Source: Acanthopleura granulata
Lineage: Eukaryota; Mollusca; Polyplacophora; Chitonida; Chitonidae
DNA length: 64,000 nt
NCBI GenBank assembly: GCA_016165875.1
Contig: JABBOT010000011.1
Location: forward strand, 13,083,766 to 13,147,765
Reading direction: 5' to 3'
Both the position numbers and the translations under genes were made by a program. This document shows, one piece after another, positions 45,836 to 57,764 of the stretch. The notes under the pieces are model-generated. The model had not been told where the DNA came from, made no database searches, and worked only from the letters and a program-made list of their open reading frames with translations. Each line of letters starts with the position of its first letter. Within the stretch, counting starts at the first letter, position 1.

Positions 45836-46117
45836 CCACGCTCATATGACTGACAGGCAAAACGGGGTTCGCATGACGTCAGCGGAAACAGTTGCGTTTA
45901 AGGGTTACGGAGATAACTCACTCCTCATTGGCTAAAACTAATAGCATGGCAGCGCTTTGGATTTTTCAGTGAGGGCGCTCTATAGCTCCCTTTGAACTAC
46001 CATATCACGGTTATTCATAAAAATAAAATGGCACATTTTCCTGATCGTTGTATGGAATACCTTATCTATACATATTTACATTTGATCTGTTGCCCTTTTC
46101 TTTCAAAGTAATCTGCG

Positions 46118-46545
46118 TGCCGTCTTGGTGGAGTGGTTACCTTAAACCGCAATCAATAAATTGAAAGCAATTTCCAAAGTTTCTGAACAGTTTATTCATT
46201 CATTTTTTAATGGTGCAGGAGGAGGCATAGTTTACAAGTTGAAAGTTGATCATTTTACATGACTGGCCAGAGTGAAACCTTATCTCCCATGGACTGACAA
46301 GAGGCTGGATTTTACCCGTTGGTGAACGTTTACCGACGCTGTCATCGCTTCGATGGTTTTTACCGAACACGCTGTAGTCTTTTCTGTTATATTTAATGCA
46401 GCACTTGAGGTTTTGTATTATCATGTCAGATTATTAGATTAAAGAAACCGACTCCTCAGAGTAATTCACCGCTCTATTGCGGAAAACTGTAAAGAAAAAG
46501 CAATAAAGCGATGCGGTAGGTACGGGGTTCGATCCCGAATCGAGT
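46118..46545 (+). repeat. tRNA-derived SINE head, apparently interrupted
   Basis: CCGTCTTGGTGGAGTGGTTA at 46120-46139 is A-box-like. GCGATGCGGTAGGTAC followed by the B box GGGGTTCGATCCC starts near 46508. The two parts look like one tRNA head separated by about 360 bp of other sequence. Confidence 0.4.
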
Positions 46546-47459
46546 CATCCCTTGCCTCTACATGCACCTCGCTTGGAGCTCATCTCAAGAAGAATAGGCC
46601 AAATAAAAATCACCAGTATATCATGTAACTACGTGAGGTGTCGAATCCAGTGTCTTCAGCATGGTGTACCACTGAGGCAGCACTGTATATATGTTATATT
46701 GAGTCTGGCTTGCTACAAAGGAGAGATCGGCGTGATATGACCGCAATAATGTTGAAAGCAACGCCTAAAGGGGGACCGGGGAAGTTTGGGGCAATAATCA
46801 AATTATCTCTCCCTGTGCAATACAAATTATCCCCAACCCGTGGCAGACAACATTGACCTTCGACTAACCGGTATCAGTGGTTCCATTTTGAGATTCCTCT
46901 GATGTTTACAGTTACCTTGTCGACACAGTATGTATTGAATTGTAACAACAATCTCTACAAGTTCTTCGTATTCCATTCTTGTGATATGTAGGTTTTATTC
47001 GACACTATTCACTCTCATTTATTTAAATTTTGGCTCATTTTTGCACAGACTGTTGCGTGTCCATGGATATCTGTGACAGGATTGATATTGTTTCTCACGG
47101 ACTTTTAACTGCAATGTCGACATAATGGCCCATCCTAAGCCATTTCAGTTTTGTGACATGCTTCGATGATAAATTTGGACCCTTTTGCACAAAAACGTGG
47201 ATGGCCTACCCACGTATGGTATTCAGTCACGGGTCCTACTTCGGAGAAGCGAAAGAGAAACGTTGATATCACTGAAGTGCGCATAGCTTGTCACAAAGCA
47301 CATGCAAGGCCTTATTTCAATCATCGTGGCTGTACACGTAATGAGAGAATTGGTAAATCCAAGACAGAAAATCTCACCAAGCATGACAACGTCAGGGCAC
47401 TCCACGGTCTAAATCCCTTGGAATTCACGGACTCATATAAACATCGTTTATTGATGTAA

Positions 47460-48003
47460 AAATATTTCACTTGTGCCACTGCGGCCCGCATTATTGTGGA
47501 AGGAAAACACGCAGAGTATAAAAGACAACATCAGAGAGAGTAAAAACAGGGCAGCGACAACAGTGTAATAGTTAGCAAATGGTCACAGGTTACCGGTGAA
47601 ATAGGGCCTCTTGTGAATTTACCTCAGTTAGGGTTTTATTCTAACTGTCCATGTACGTGTTTAAGAAGTAATTACTTACATGTCACCTAGCACGATGGCT
47701 TAAGCAGAATTAGGTAAAAAAAATAGTGCCGTTAAATGCAATTTATTAGAAGTCACTGGTCTAGAATTAATGAAAGTGGTATGTTGTCCTGAAATTTAAC
47801 ACATGTATACACATTAACATGAAAACAATGCAAAGGGATCAGGCCTCGGGGATACTAAATCTACGAGCAGAGCCCGAGGGAATACGCCACCACCTTAATG
47901 TAGCTGGCAGATCTTCCCATGTACGAAAGGACTCGAATTCGGTGAGAAGCTCCTGAGTCACTGCGTTGCGGTAACGCGCTAAGTGCTCGGCCATCTCCAC
48001 ATC
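47460..48003 (-). repeat. V-SINE (RUDI-like) split by a 350-bp insertion
   Basis: AATATTTCACTTGTGCCACT then GCATTATTGTGGAAGGAAAA stop at GCAGAG 47511-47516. The SINE resumes at GCAGAG 47867-47872 with CCCGAGGG, GCTGGCAGATCTTCCCATG and the inverted tRNA head to about 48003. The hexamer occurs once in intact copies, so it looks like a target-site duplication. Confidence 0.7.
47517..47866 (+). mobile_element. 350-bp insert in a SINE, carrying dispersed repeat B (copy 4)
   Basis: It contains GTGTAATAGTTAGCAAATGG, TCACAGGTTACCGGTGAAAT, TTTACCTCAGTTAGGGTTTT and CTAACTGTCCATGTACGTGT. These words recur at 62480-62575 and 62995-63045 and, in inverse, at 11890, 18900, 31825 and 50765. The flanking GCAGAG copies suggest that repeat B is, or lies within, a mobile element. 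Confidence 0.6.
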
Positions 48004-48356
48004 TAGACACGCTGCTCATTAATGCACCAATGGAATGCTCCAGGAACTGTTACAACCACCCTACAACCAACTGGACAAGTTTTCAACTTGGCTAATACAA
48101 AAAAACACCTTATACTTAACTTATTTTGGCAAGGGAATGAAATAAATAACTTTTAGTCTAGCTGCCTGCAGCATGACATATATACGCTTACTAGCAGATG
48201 GATCTCTGCATAATTTGTCAAATATTGTTGAAGTTGAGTGACGGCGCGAATAGCCTGAATGCTGCCTGCATAAAGGCATCAATCAGTTGGCCAACCAGCC
48301 GTGGGCCATAAGCTAGTGGGATTTAATACAAATCATAGCCGTATCTAAGAATTTCT

Positions 48357-48458
48357 TTTTTTATCTGATTGGTGTTTTGCGCTGTACTCATGAATATTTC
48401 ACTGCCGCATTATGAGGGGAAGAAACCGTGCAGAGCACTGGGGAAGCAGGTTGCCGCG
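48357..48458 (-). repeat. V-SINE (RUDI-like) 3' fragment
   Basis: TTATCTGATTGGTGTTTTGC, ACTCATGAATATTTCACTGC and AGAAACCGTGCAGAGC, then it ends abruptly. Confidence 0.75.
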
Positions 48459-49189
48459 TCTAAGGATGCAACATAATTATCAATTAGCGATGAAATAGTC
48501 AAGAATTGTATGAGTAAAAAATCTCTCAGTTCAGCATGTCACATCACAGCGCATGCGCTCTTCCTCTGTGCTCGCTCACCATCACTGTCACCTCCAGACT
48601 AATCTGAGTACACGTGGGCTTGACTTGTCTTAGCCTCACAATCGATGCCATCGCGCGAAACTATGATCAACATTCATCACTAAATTTGCTTTACATAGCC
48701 ATGTCAATCACGTTTTGAGCCACTTTAGATGAAAAAGAGAATCGCATGTATTAAGTAATGAAAGAAACAAAGGCTGATGTAGGGATATTTTGTTTTTCGT
48801 ATCGCTTCCTGCCCCTTCACCGTGATCCCAGTGACAACGTGCTAGTCGTCGCAGTGATGTTAAGTTACTCTGTGAGGAGAATAAAGAAATCATTACATGA
48901 AATAAAATGGGTGCCAGATATCTAATATAACCCATACGTTTTACTTACTGCTATAATTATCGATGAAACGACTTTCGAAAAATTCCTTGAGTTGAAGGAA
49001 AATATGGAGAAACAGGCATTGCAGGCACAAGGTGACAAATATGCCCCAAAATGAAATGTTACATTTCATGCATTCTTTAAGACAAATGTCAATAGCTCAA
49101 ATTTTTAATTTTTTGTTGGTACAAATGCGACGTGCGCTCTTCAATTTAGTATCCATCCCTATGAGCGGTATCTGTATCTGATATTACTG

Positions 49190-49665
49190 AAGGCTCAACG
49201 CGCGAACCCAAACGAAAGGATTCGCATTAGAAAATCATGTACAACAGCTTTCTCAACCGAGAAATAAATGAAGGATAAATGGCGGAGTACACGATGACAC
49301 TTACGAGTTGCTTTTTGCGATCCACATGAAGGTTAAAACTAACTAATCCAGAGAGTGAATGTATACTTCAGCAACTTCCAGAAAAGTTATAATGGAAAAT
49401 GACTTTCTTTTCACGTGTAATCGAGGTCCGTTTGTGTTATTCCTCTGTCCAGGTTTGCCGGTATATGTGCGCGTGATTTTACTAATTTCGATTTCTTTAG
49501 GGCTTTAGCGACAGAGAATGTAGTAAAGATAATGACACATCCGCTCAAAAAAGGAGCCATAATCCCTGTGCTGCGCACAGCCATTTTGCTTCGCAAAACA
49601 AACCGCACATTTCTGGATAGAGGCAGAAACGTTTGACATCCCACCACGGCGACAGAGAAAACATT
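49190..49665 (-). pseudogene. GPCR paralogue 3, truncated and frame-broken
   Basis: The minus-strand sequence matches the C-terminal half of the two intact receptors. One frame keeps a loop-2/TM5 stretch (MCGLFCEAKWLC), another keeps SGCVIIFTTFSVAKALKKSK, and the 3' end keeps the GGCTCAACGCGCGAACCC block that encodes the tail of GPCR 1. Most of TM6 and loop 3 is deleted, there are small indels near 49300, and TM1-TM4 are missing; similarity fades beyond 49665. It is non-functional as a receptor and shows that the cluster once had at least three members. Confidence 0.85.
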
Positions 49666-50764
49666 GGTATGAAAAAATTCTGAGTAATATAATCCGTTCT
49701 AAAACTTATTATCGCACAATTTTGCACACTATTGCGATAGTTCGAAATTTTTGACCACAACAATGACATGTGTCTAGCCTTGGCACGTGGTCAGGGTTTA
49801 ATCGCCACTGTAAAAATTACTGATAGCGTCACGATTACGGTTTTGTTCTGTCGGCTGAAGAAAAAGTTCAGCTGCGAGATGTTCTTTTCTCCAGTGCAGT
49901 GAGAAAAAACTACCTCAGGGCCGTATACAAAGGAGGTGCTAGGCATACACGTTTGGTGTGAGGAAATTTCCAACGCATTAATGAATCACCTTTATACCCG
50001 GAAAGTTCCAGCACTTCACATATGACGATCACATAATATTTGCACAGTATACCGTGGTTTGTCACATGGTGTTGTTCTCCACATTTCACAAGGTGTCTAA
50101 ATTCTCTCCTGGGATGTCTTAGCTTTCTCACTACTAGCCTCAACTTACAAGATCTTTGATTTGGGTTCAGATTTCATACAGAAACCATGTATTGTGTTCA
50201 ATTTGTTGAAGAAGACATTTGATTTCTTGTGTAGTCTGTTTGCACACACAGATCAGGGTGTCTGATTTCTGCACTGATGATCAGCTTTTTGTCTGGGGCA
50301 GTGTTGTTATGGGATCACCTTAGCAGTCAACCCGCACATTTCCTGACCCCTAACGAATTCATTGAAGCTTTCCATTCCAGTGTTCCATCGTTGGCATGTA
50401 AGCCTAAATCTGCACACTGGCGAGAAATTCCAAAACACCTTTGCACCACATGAGCAGCTTGTATTGGGAAAAGTGTACCCCGTACTAAACCCATTCGCTT
50501 ATCGCATCTTTCTCAGCTGAAGGCTGTTACAGGACTGCCGATGACACACTTCATCTTCGCCATCGACTGGATGTCACACAGTCGCTAAAAATCTACAACC
50601 TTCACCACCGAATTGTTTATGTGTCATATATTTGCGATCAATACCTAGAGCTTAAAAACCTTTTTCTTCGATGTTTGTCCAGTCGATTGCAAGGGAATGT
50701 TGAAGAGGCAGGGTGCCATGCAGGGGTATAAGTTGTTACCATGGATACATTGACTCGAACATTT

Positions 50765-50860
50765 AAAATAAAACACTAACTGAAATAAATTGACAAGGAT
50801 CCCGTGTTTCAACGATTACATGTGACCATTTGCCAGCTATCACAATTTGCCCCTGCGTGC
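50765..50860 (-). repeat. dispersed repeat B, copy 5
   Basis: AAATAAAACACTAACTGAAA, AATTGACAAGGATCCCG and ACATGTGACCATTTGCCAGC are the inverse of the 47545 copy. Confidence 0.6.
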
Positions 50861-51219
50861 GTTATACTCTCCGCGATAAAGTCATTTATGTATAAGTGGA
50901 CAATCATTTCGATTTTCGTAAATTTGGATGTTAAATGGTAAATATATCGCACCAACATTTCCTTTGAATTCGAAGACAAAACACGCCATGACATTGGCTC
51001 CTTGTGAGTATCATTATGTATTTCTGTGTCAAATATCAACAAGCTGATTTGTCTAGATGGTATGTATGTATTTGACTTTGGCGATGCTTTGGCCACTTAC
51101 AATGTTTGGACAAGAATTGTCTCTTGTGTTTACTAATAAGAAGTGGTTTCTCTTTTGCATCTACTAAACACTCTTGTGAAAAGGCTACTACAAGGATATG
51201 GATTCAAACAATTATTTAT

Positions 51220-51400
51220 AATCGATTATCATTACCCACGCCTTCACTCTTATGTTTTACAATGAGTACGCCTCTGTTGATGGCAAAGGCCGACGGAAAG
51301 GTCAGAATCTCTGGGTTTCTACTTTACAAGTGTGTCTAATTCCGTTTAACCTGGATCTAAGGGCCGTATATTGATTGTGTTGAGTGTGATCGCCACGGTG
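51220..51400 (+). repeat. dispersed repeat A, copy 2
   Basis: CGCCTTCACTCTTATG, CAATGAGTACGCCTCTGTTG, AGTGTGTCTAATTCCGTTTA and GATTGTGTTGAGTGTGATCG match the copy at 39030 and the inverse copy at 62895. Confidence 0.6.
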
Positions 51401-52905
51401 GATATATGAACAGCTGCAATCATAGAGCAACTGAGAAACATATTTACTTGACACCATACATACTACAATGATACCAAGCTGGTTTTATTCATCTGCCTAG
51501 AACCTTCATTGCGTCTTTTCGTCATCGTTGAAAACTATTCACTGCTTCTCTTCGCAAGAATGCGTCCGAATTTTTGTATTTATATATTTTCTCAATTCTT
51601 TGGTGGTTTGAGTTATATGTCGTTTTTGGGAACTGGTCTTGCGATTAATGATCCGGAATTCTCACTTTGAAAGACGGCTGGAATACGAATGTCAGTTTCG
51701 ACGCCTTTTTTAAAGTTTCATTCACTTGCCCCATATCTTCCAGCTGCTCGGCTTCAGGCATTTTCAACATGATTATCATCAGTTTTTCTTTGACATCATG
51801 TTGCTAAGTTCATCCAGCTGTTCATGATTAATTTTCATAATCTATTTGCCCGTCCAGTGCTATCCAGTTCCTGAGCTTGTGTTAGGTACCCATTTTCAAT
51901 TTATTCATCAATGCAATGATATTGGTGAATTTTAATTAGCTGTTCAGTTTCAACTTGCTGCCTCAAGCCAATTCCACAAACCTGGTATCAGATGAAGTTA
52001 AAACCTGAAATCTGTGTTTAAACTGGTTTTTGGATTTGAGGATATGAAAATCTTATTCCTATAAACAAGTGTTAACGCAAAGCCGTCGCGATTTCAGTGT
52101 TTGGGGAGCATACACTACGCATTACATTCAACTTCAAAATGTTTGCTTCAGTCAGAAAACGTATCCTTGCTTTCAGCCAATTACTGAGCTATACCAAGGT
52201 GATTTGTTAACCTTGTAGCTCATTTCCTATTGGTCATTTTCAACCATATTGTCTTACACACAAGGCTGAAAACAAATCTCAGATTGCTCCTTGCTGATGT
52301 CATAACGCTTCTCAAGGCAGACGGTAGTCGCTTGCAACCATCTGTTCTATGGGTGAAGGAAACCGAAATGTCCGCGATAAACCACCGACCTTGGGTATTT
52401 ATTAAAGTTAATGACGAGTTTTTTCACAAGTAGAGGTAGTACAGATAGGCGCACCTTTTCAGTGGTCGATAAGGGATCTTCAGAAGAAGTTAAACTGCGC
52501 AAACGGGCCTGCGAGCGTCACCGATCCGTTAATTTCAACATAACCGCACGAAGCTGAAGAGCGGGGGAATTCAGAAATTCCCTGTTCAAGACTGGAGTTG
52601 AACTCTCACCAAGCGGATAATAAGCTACATCCCACTTCCTAATAAATGCAGAAAAAAAATACATGTTGGCATTCCTTAAAACAGGTTTTTGTACACGAAC
52701 ACAGTCGTATGAATCACAAAAATACATTGTGTATTTTAAGTAAAAAGAGATTGCTCACGTTCACACATGTTCTCTGTGCACAAACATACACACACATATT
52801 TCACATATGTTTTCTTATTATGATCACTTAGCCATACTTTATGAAGCCCCGTTTATAGAGGACGATTTGCCGAAATGACCTACTTTCTGTATCTAGTAGA
52901 ATTAT

Positions 52906-53142
52906 TTTGTTTATTTCATTGGTGTATAACCCCGTACTCAGAAATATTTCACCTACGCGACGACGGTCAGTATTATGTTGGGAGGAAACCGTTCAGAGCC
53001 CGAGTAAACTTGGGACCATCCACAGGTTTCTGGCAGACCTTCTCACGCACAACCAAAGAGGAAGCCTACTTAAGCTGGACTTGAACTCACCGCGACCGCA
53101 TTGGCGGCAGGCTCCTGGGTCATTACGAGGCCATCATTTAAA
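52906..53142 (-). repeat. V-SINE (RUDI-like), long copy without complete tRNA head
   Basis: TTTGTTTATTTCATTGGTGT, CAGAAATATTTCACC, GGAGGAAACCGTTCAGAGCC, GGACTTGAACTCACCGCGAC and GGCTCCTGGGTCATTACG appear in order. Confidence 0.82.
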
Positions 53143-53349
53143 GAACTGTAACATTTCTTAATTTGGACTATAAAATGTTTCCTCAATGGTGTCCAAAGCA
53201 CAGCACAAACCTAGAATCCTATACTGCTGACACTCTTTGTAGATTGCAGACTTTCACTGAGGAAAGTCAGCCTTCTATTTTAGTGGTTATTTTATTAATT
53301 GACTCAAGGCTTTGAAATTCTGTTTGATATATGTTTTTTTCATTTCATT

Positions 53350-55190
53350 TTTATTAATATATATATATATATATCCAGGTAAATTTATAGCATCCAGATA
53401 GAGACCACGACTTGAATATAGGGTTAATGATGGCAAGAGTGAATGCAGCAAAATGTTAATTATGTTATTCATTTAAACAAGCTTTAATTTCGCGCTTAAA
53501 TAAAGAAATAGAATTTATAGTGTTGAGAGTAGGAGGAAGATTATTTCACACAAGGAAACCTTTAATTCTAGCTGGATAAAAAGATAATTTGGATACGTAG
53601 AAAGGACATTAACGATTTGTTCTACAATTTTCAATACTGTATCAATGAACATGTGAGAGCATGGTGAAGAAGTCTTGAAAGATAATTGGGAGTGAAAATA
53701 AATGATGAAAGAATTTACCAGAAAGCAGAATTTGGTAAATATTCACCTGGAACAGGGATGATTAATAATTCTAACTGTTCGTTTCTGACCGATGTGAAGG
53801 AGAGTAAGATGCAAACATAAGTGTTACCCATACTATGTTGCAGTATGAGAGATATGAGAATATAGGAGAATAATTCAAAATAATCTACGCTTTTTTTGTT
53901 CAGACAAGATTTAATATTATTGATGGCCCATTGATTTCTAGATATTTTCTGACACAATTCATTTATGTAGGTTTTCCAGTTTAGCTTGCTATTTAAATAA
54001 ATTCCTGGAAATCTGTAGCTGTCAACTGTGTTAACGTTGACATCATAAATGTTAAGAGGTAAACTTTTAATACTCTTATGTTTAGGGATAATTATAATAA
54101 ATTTGGTTTTATCTACGTTAAGGGAGCTCTTGTTACAACAGGACCATTCCAAAAGTTTGTTCTGCTCAAAAGACAACTTTGATTAACTAAGGTAACAGGG
54201 TCAGTGCCAGTAAGGACTCCACTTGTATCATCAGCAAAAAATAAGAAAATCTAACAGACTGGGGCTTTGAATGATATCGTTGATATAAACCGAAAACCAA
54301 ATTGGACTCAAAACAGATCCCTGCGGCACTCCGCATTTAACTTCACCTCTAGCAGATAATATATTATTGTAACGAAGATATTGTGATAACTCTCAAACCA
54401 AGCGTTTGAAATACCTCTAAACCCACAGTCATCTAGTTTGGTTAATAGAATTTCATGGTTAACAGTGTCAAAAGCTTTTGAAAAGTCTAAGAATGCTAGA
54501 ATACTGAATTTTTGGATTCTTTCTGTTGAACAAGTTTTTCGAATAAAGACACAGCCACAGAGGTGGAGTAGTTTGCACTAGATCCATACTGACTGGAAGA
54601 AATTATTTCATGATTCTCAACGAAAAGATATTTTGTCAGCAACTAATTTTTCAAGAATTTTACCATGGAGGAACTGATACTGGACAATAATTGGCAAACA
54701 CATGTTTATCTCCTGATTTATGTGCTGATTTCACTAAGGCAGATTTCATTGCATCTGGAACAACACCATTTGCAAAGGACAAATTAATTATGTAACTCAA
54801 TGGTTCACAAGGAATATAAGAAGCTGTTTTTAAAATCGGTGTTCGCATTTCATCAAAACCTGTGGAAGCATTTTTAACATTACCGATAACGTTATTGATA
54901 GCAACTGGAGAACAATTTCTGAAGGAAAATTCATCTAATTCAGGTGGAGGCAGGAAATCTTTATAGAATTTATTTGTCGGTGGGATAGTGGATTCAAGTA
55001 CAGTTGCAAAGGAACAAAAATATTTGTTGAAATTATTCGCTATTATGATTGGGTCACTAATACTGGAATCATCCAATCTAAAAGTGAGAGGCAACGTATT
55101 CACTTTTTTGCGCTGCATAAGCTTATCTAACAGCTTTCATGTTTTAACATCAGAATTAGCCATTAATACACATACTGAAAAGATTTAATA
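53350..55190 (-). pseudogene. LINE reverse transcriptase, decayed (Jockey/CR1/L2 group)
   Basis: Minus-strand non-LTR retrotransposon ORF2 with several frameshifts and stops. In order from 55180 downwards: NNFNKYFCSFA, the GFDEM block, PLSYIINLSFANGVVPD and KSGD..NYCPVSV (RT palm entry, to 54660); then in shifted frames the [14 protein letters not shown] motif (about 54480-54520), [11 protein letters not shown] (about 54310-54340) and the catalytic box FADD (about 54225); then a thumb-like SLNVDKTKF..LNSKLNWKTYIN part in the frame 53715-54176. The 3' end runs into a (TA)n tract at 53357-53374, which may be the element's own microsatellite tail. No intact endonuclease is visible. Clade assignment is by motif style only. 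Confidence 0.88.
53357..53374. repeat. (TA)n at the LINE 3' end
   Basis: Nine TA units directly after the last LINE-like sequence on the minus strand. Confidence 0.8.
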
Positions 55191-55990
55191 GGTGACGTAT
55201 AATTTTTGATGAATATAAATATGGAAAGAGATGCCAAAATAAAGCTATATGGTCAGTAGTGGGTTGCACAATAACTGAAATCAAAACATGGCTAGAGACA
55301 CAAAAATAATTAAAGACAGCCGAACAGACCTCCCCTGGTTGCTCCCTCTGTCAACTGGAAGGTCAACAGAGGCTTGGTCTTACAAAACATTCCGTGTGCA
55401 ATGACGACTTACCCACTTTGTTACTGTCTACATTTGTACAATCATAACTGTTAATCGTTAAACTGAGAAGATTCAAATTGTTAAAATAAGAAAAAAGAAA
55501 CTAAAAAAAAAATAAAAAAAATAAAAGAATAAATCAGTTTTCTGCGAAATCAATATATAGATTAAATCATAGATTCGAATACAATATAAAGTATGCCCAG
55601 AGAGTGGGGGTGTAATACAATTCTGGGATGAACTTATAATTGAACAGTGACAAGTAGACAAGCAGAAGTGTAAGCTTTACACAGCAATATCTACAAACAC
55701 AAGTATCATCTGACAATTCTAGAATTTTACAACTGCCTGTCCTTGGTGTGAAGAGAGTATCAGATACAGCAATAACCGAGAGAAGAATTACATAAGCAGC
55801 TAAGCGTCAGCGGACGTAAATTACTCTGGTGTTCATATTAAACTCTGTCAAACCAGCTTGATCCAAGTATATAAAGGGAACGAGCAATACTCGGACGTAT
55901 ATTATACGGGAGTGTTATTTAACTTAATGCAGCGGGGCGAAGGCACAGTTATTGTCAATCACATATGTAGTGATACTCCGAGGCTCTGTT
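55191..55990. other. Stretch between the LINE RT and the ORF1 remnant
   Basis: AT-rich with A-runs near 55500. If both remnants belong to one element the endonuclease domain should be here, but I cannot recognise it. Confidence 0.35.
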
Positions 55991-55999
55991 GGAGTACCA

Positions 56000-56716
56000 G
56001 CTAGACGCACACTGCACGTACTCGGCTTTCACTTAGACTTCAGGATGACGAATGGGGCCTCATATAGATAAACTATTTTGTGTTCTAGGCATATCGTTTA
56101 ACTTTTTAACGAGATCATAGCGTCTTTGTGCCAATATGAGTGGTAGGTGGGGAATAACACTAAGGCCTCACCCCCGTTGTAATTTCCCAAAACTTTGAAG
56201 AATCAGGTCACAATGCACGAGTTGAATTAATCTCACAATAATATTCTTCTGTTCACCTGGAACGCGGGCAAGCGGTGTACTGCATGGAAGAGCATTTGCT
56301 TGAACGATTAGCGTGGAGATTTAGTTATCAACAAAAGCAGATCGTACCAGCTTAACAGTAACAGAGAGATCTTTTCTAGATTGACCAGAGATATCGTTAA
56401 TAATTACATTCCACTTGCGTCCCCTTAAATCGAGTTTTAGCCTTTCGTTTCTTTCGACAATTAGTTCATCTTTGTAAGCGGGGAGGTCATTTTCTCGAAT
56501 GTCAAGCGCGCCCTCAGCGACTGAATTGCACATTCCTTCGACTTCATGAACATGCTTGTTTATGTACGATATTTTTGCAGTTATTGCCTGAATTTCTGAT
56601 GTAAAGTTGAAATTAAGCTTAGCAAAGCACTTTCTTATGTCTTTGATGTCGGACACAGTATGTTGTTCCTCCAGAGAACAAAGGATTAGAGCTGGCGTCG
56701 ACTGAACAGAGTTCAT
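56000..56716 (-). pseudogene. L1-type LINE ORF1 remnant (coiled coil + RRM-like)
   Basis: A frame opens with ATG at 56714-56716 and runs 131 codons: a helical stretch with regular hydrophobic spacing, then ERNERLKLDLRGRKWNVIIN, the junction between the coiled coil and the RRM in L1-like ORF1 proteins. After a stop at 56321 the similarity seems to go on in the same strand with RVPGEQKNIIVRLIQ-like and YDLVKKLN-like pieces to about 56000, resembling the C-terminal RNA-binding domain. It is the same strand as the RT remnant and may be its ORF1, or a separate element. Confidence 0.55.
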
Positions 56717-57764
56717 TGTTTCAATGTCCTACTCGGATTCAGATATACTCTTCTGCTTTTGGTAGCTCATGATGTTAAATATTTCTATGAACAACTCTGT
56801 GGATGGCCACATACGTTCTCAATACGTTTGAAGAGTTGGATGACCTCTGCAGATGCATTAAATCCTTGGATTGGTCCAGAAAGAAGGTGACACACGTTCA
56901 GATGTAGCACAGATCAGCCATTTTCCAAACATCTGGTTCCAAATACGTTTAAATAATATGCAGGTATTTAGTAAAGATGAATGGCTAGTGCCAACTGGCA
57001 GGTTGTCACATACAATCTTCCAGTCTGTCTCGGGGGTAATCGGTTAATGTTCTTCAGTACCAAGTAAAGAAGATCATTATTAAAAATTAGAATAGTGGTA
57101 CCAGCAAGGAATCTTGTGGGACACCAGCATTCGCGGACTACTCACCTGACTGTTTCGTCCGTTAATGACAGCTCCTTGCAGTCGGTTGTAAATTTCCTGA
57201 CCTATGAAGCAAATTTCCTACATGACTTTAACTTTGAGGTTTGTAAGTAAGCCCTCATACATTTATCAAACCCTTCGAAAACCCTGGGAGATGTCACAAA
57301 ATAAAAACTGTAAAACTTTTAAACCATCATTTATGGCTATCGTAATTGTAAAAAATTTATAGTTAGAAAACAGTAGATTTAAAAAAAAATTCACAGGATA
57401 CTTTTATACCTAGACAAAACATTACACTTTAAATGACAGCTCCGGTGGTTCATTGCACAGGTGGAGCACAAATGTGTCTACGTCATAACATACTTGCAAA
57501 AAGACTTGTTGGCACTGAATAGTTCACTGCTTTCATTTATCCGACCCCCTCGTGGCTGGCCCTGCTGACTACATCGTCTCACTATGTTTGCTTTAGAGCG
57601 CATTTTAAGGCAAATTGTATACTGCCAACAATCCTTTGCCCTGTTTTTCGCCTGTTGCTATAGATAGGTTTTCGGTGCAAATTAAGCAAAGCCAGAGCGG
57701 ACCAAATGTGGGGTTTGACGTATATTTATCCATATCGGTTTTCATTAGTTTAGGACCCATACCT
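56717..57764. other. No supported feature
   Basis: This is the 3' flank of GPCR 2. Only short open frames are present. Confidence 0.4.

Larger units (their letters stand above)
41391..49189. other. Interval between GPCR 1 and the GPCR pseudogene
   Basis: No gene is supported. It contains a tandem repeat (42780-43330), a foldback element (44330-45300), repeat C (45708), an interrupted tRNA-SINE head (46120 and 46505), a SINE split by repeat B (47460-48003) and a SINE piece (48357). Confidence 0.5.
49666..53349. other. Interval right of the GPCR pseudogene
   Basis: Repeat B (50765-50860), repeat A (51220-51400) and a SINE (52906-53142) are present. No gene is supported. Confidence 0.5.
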
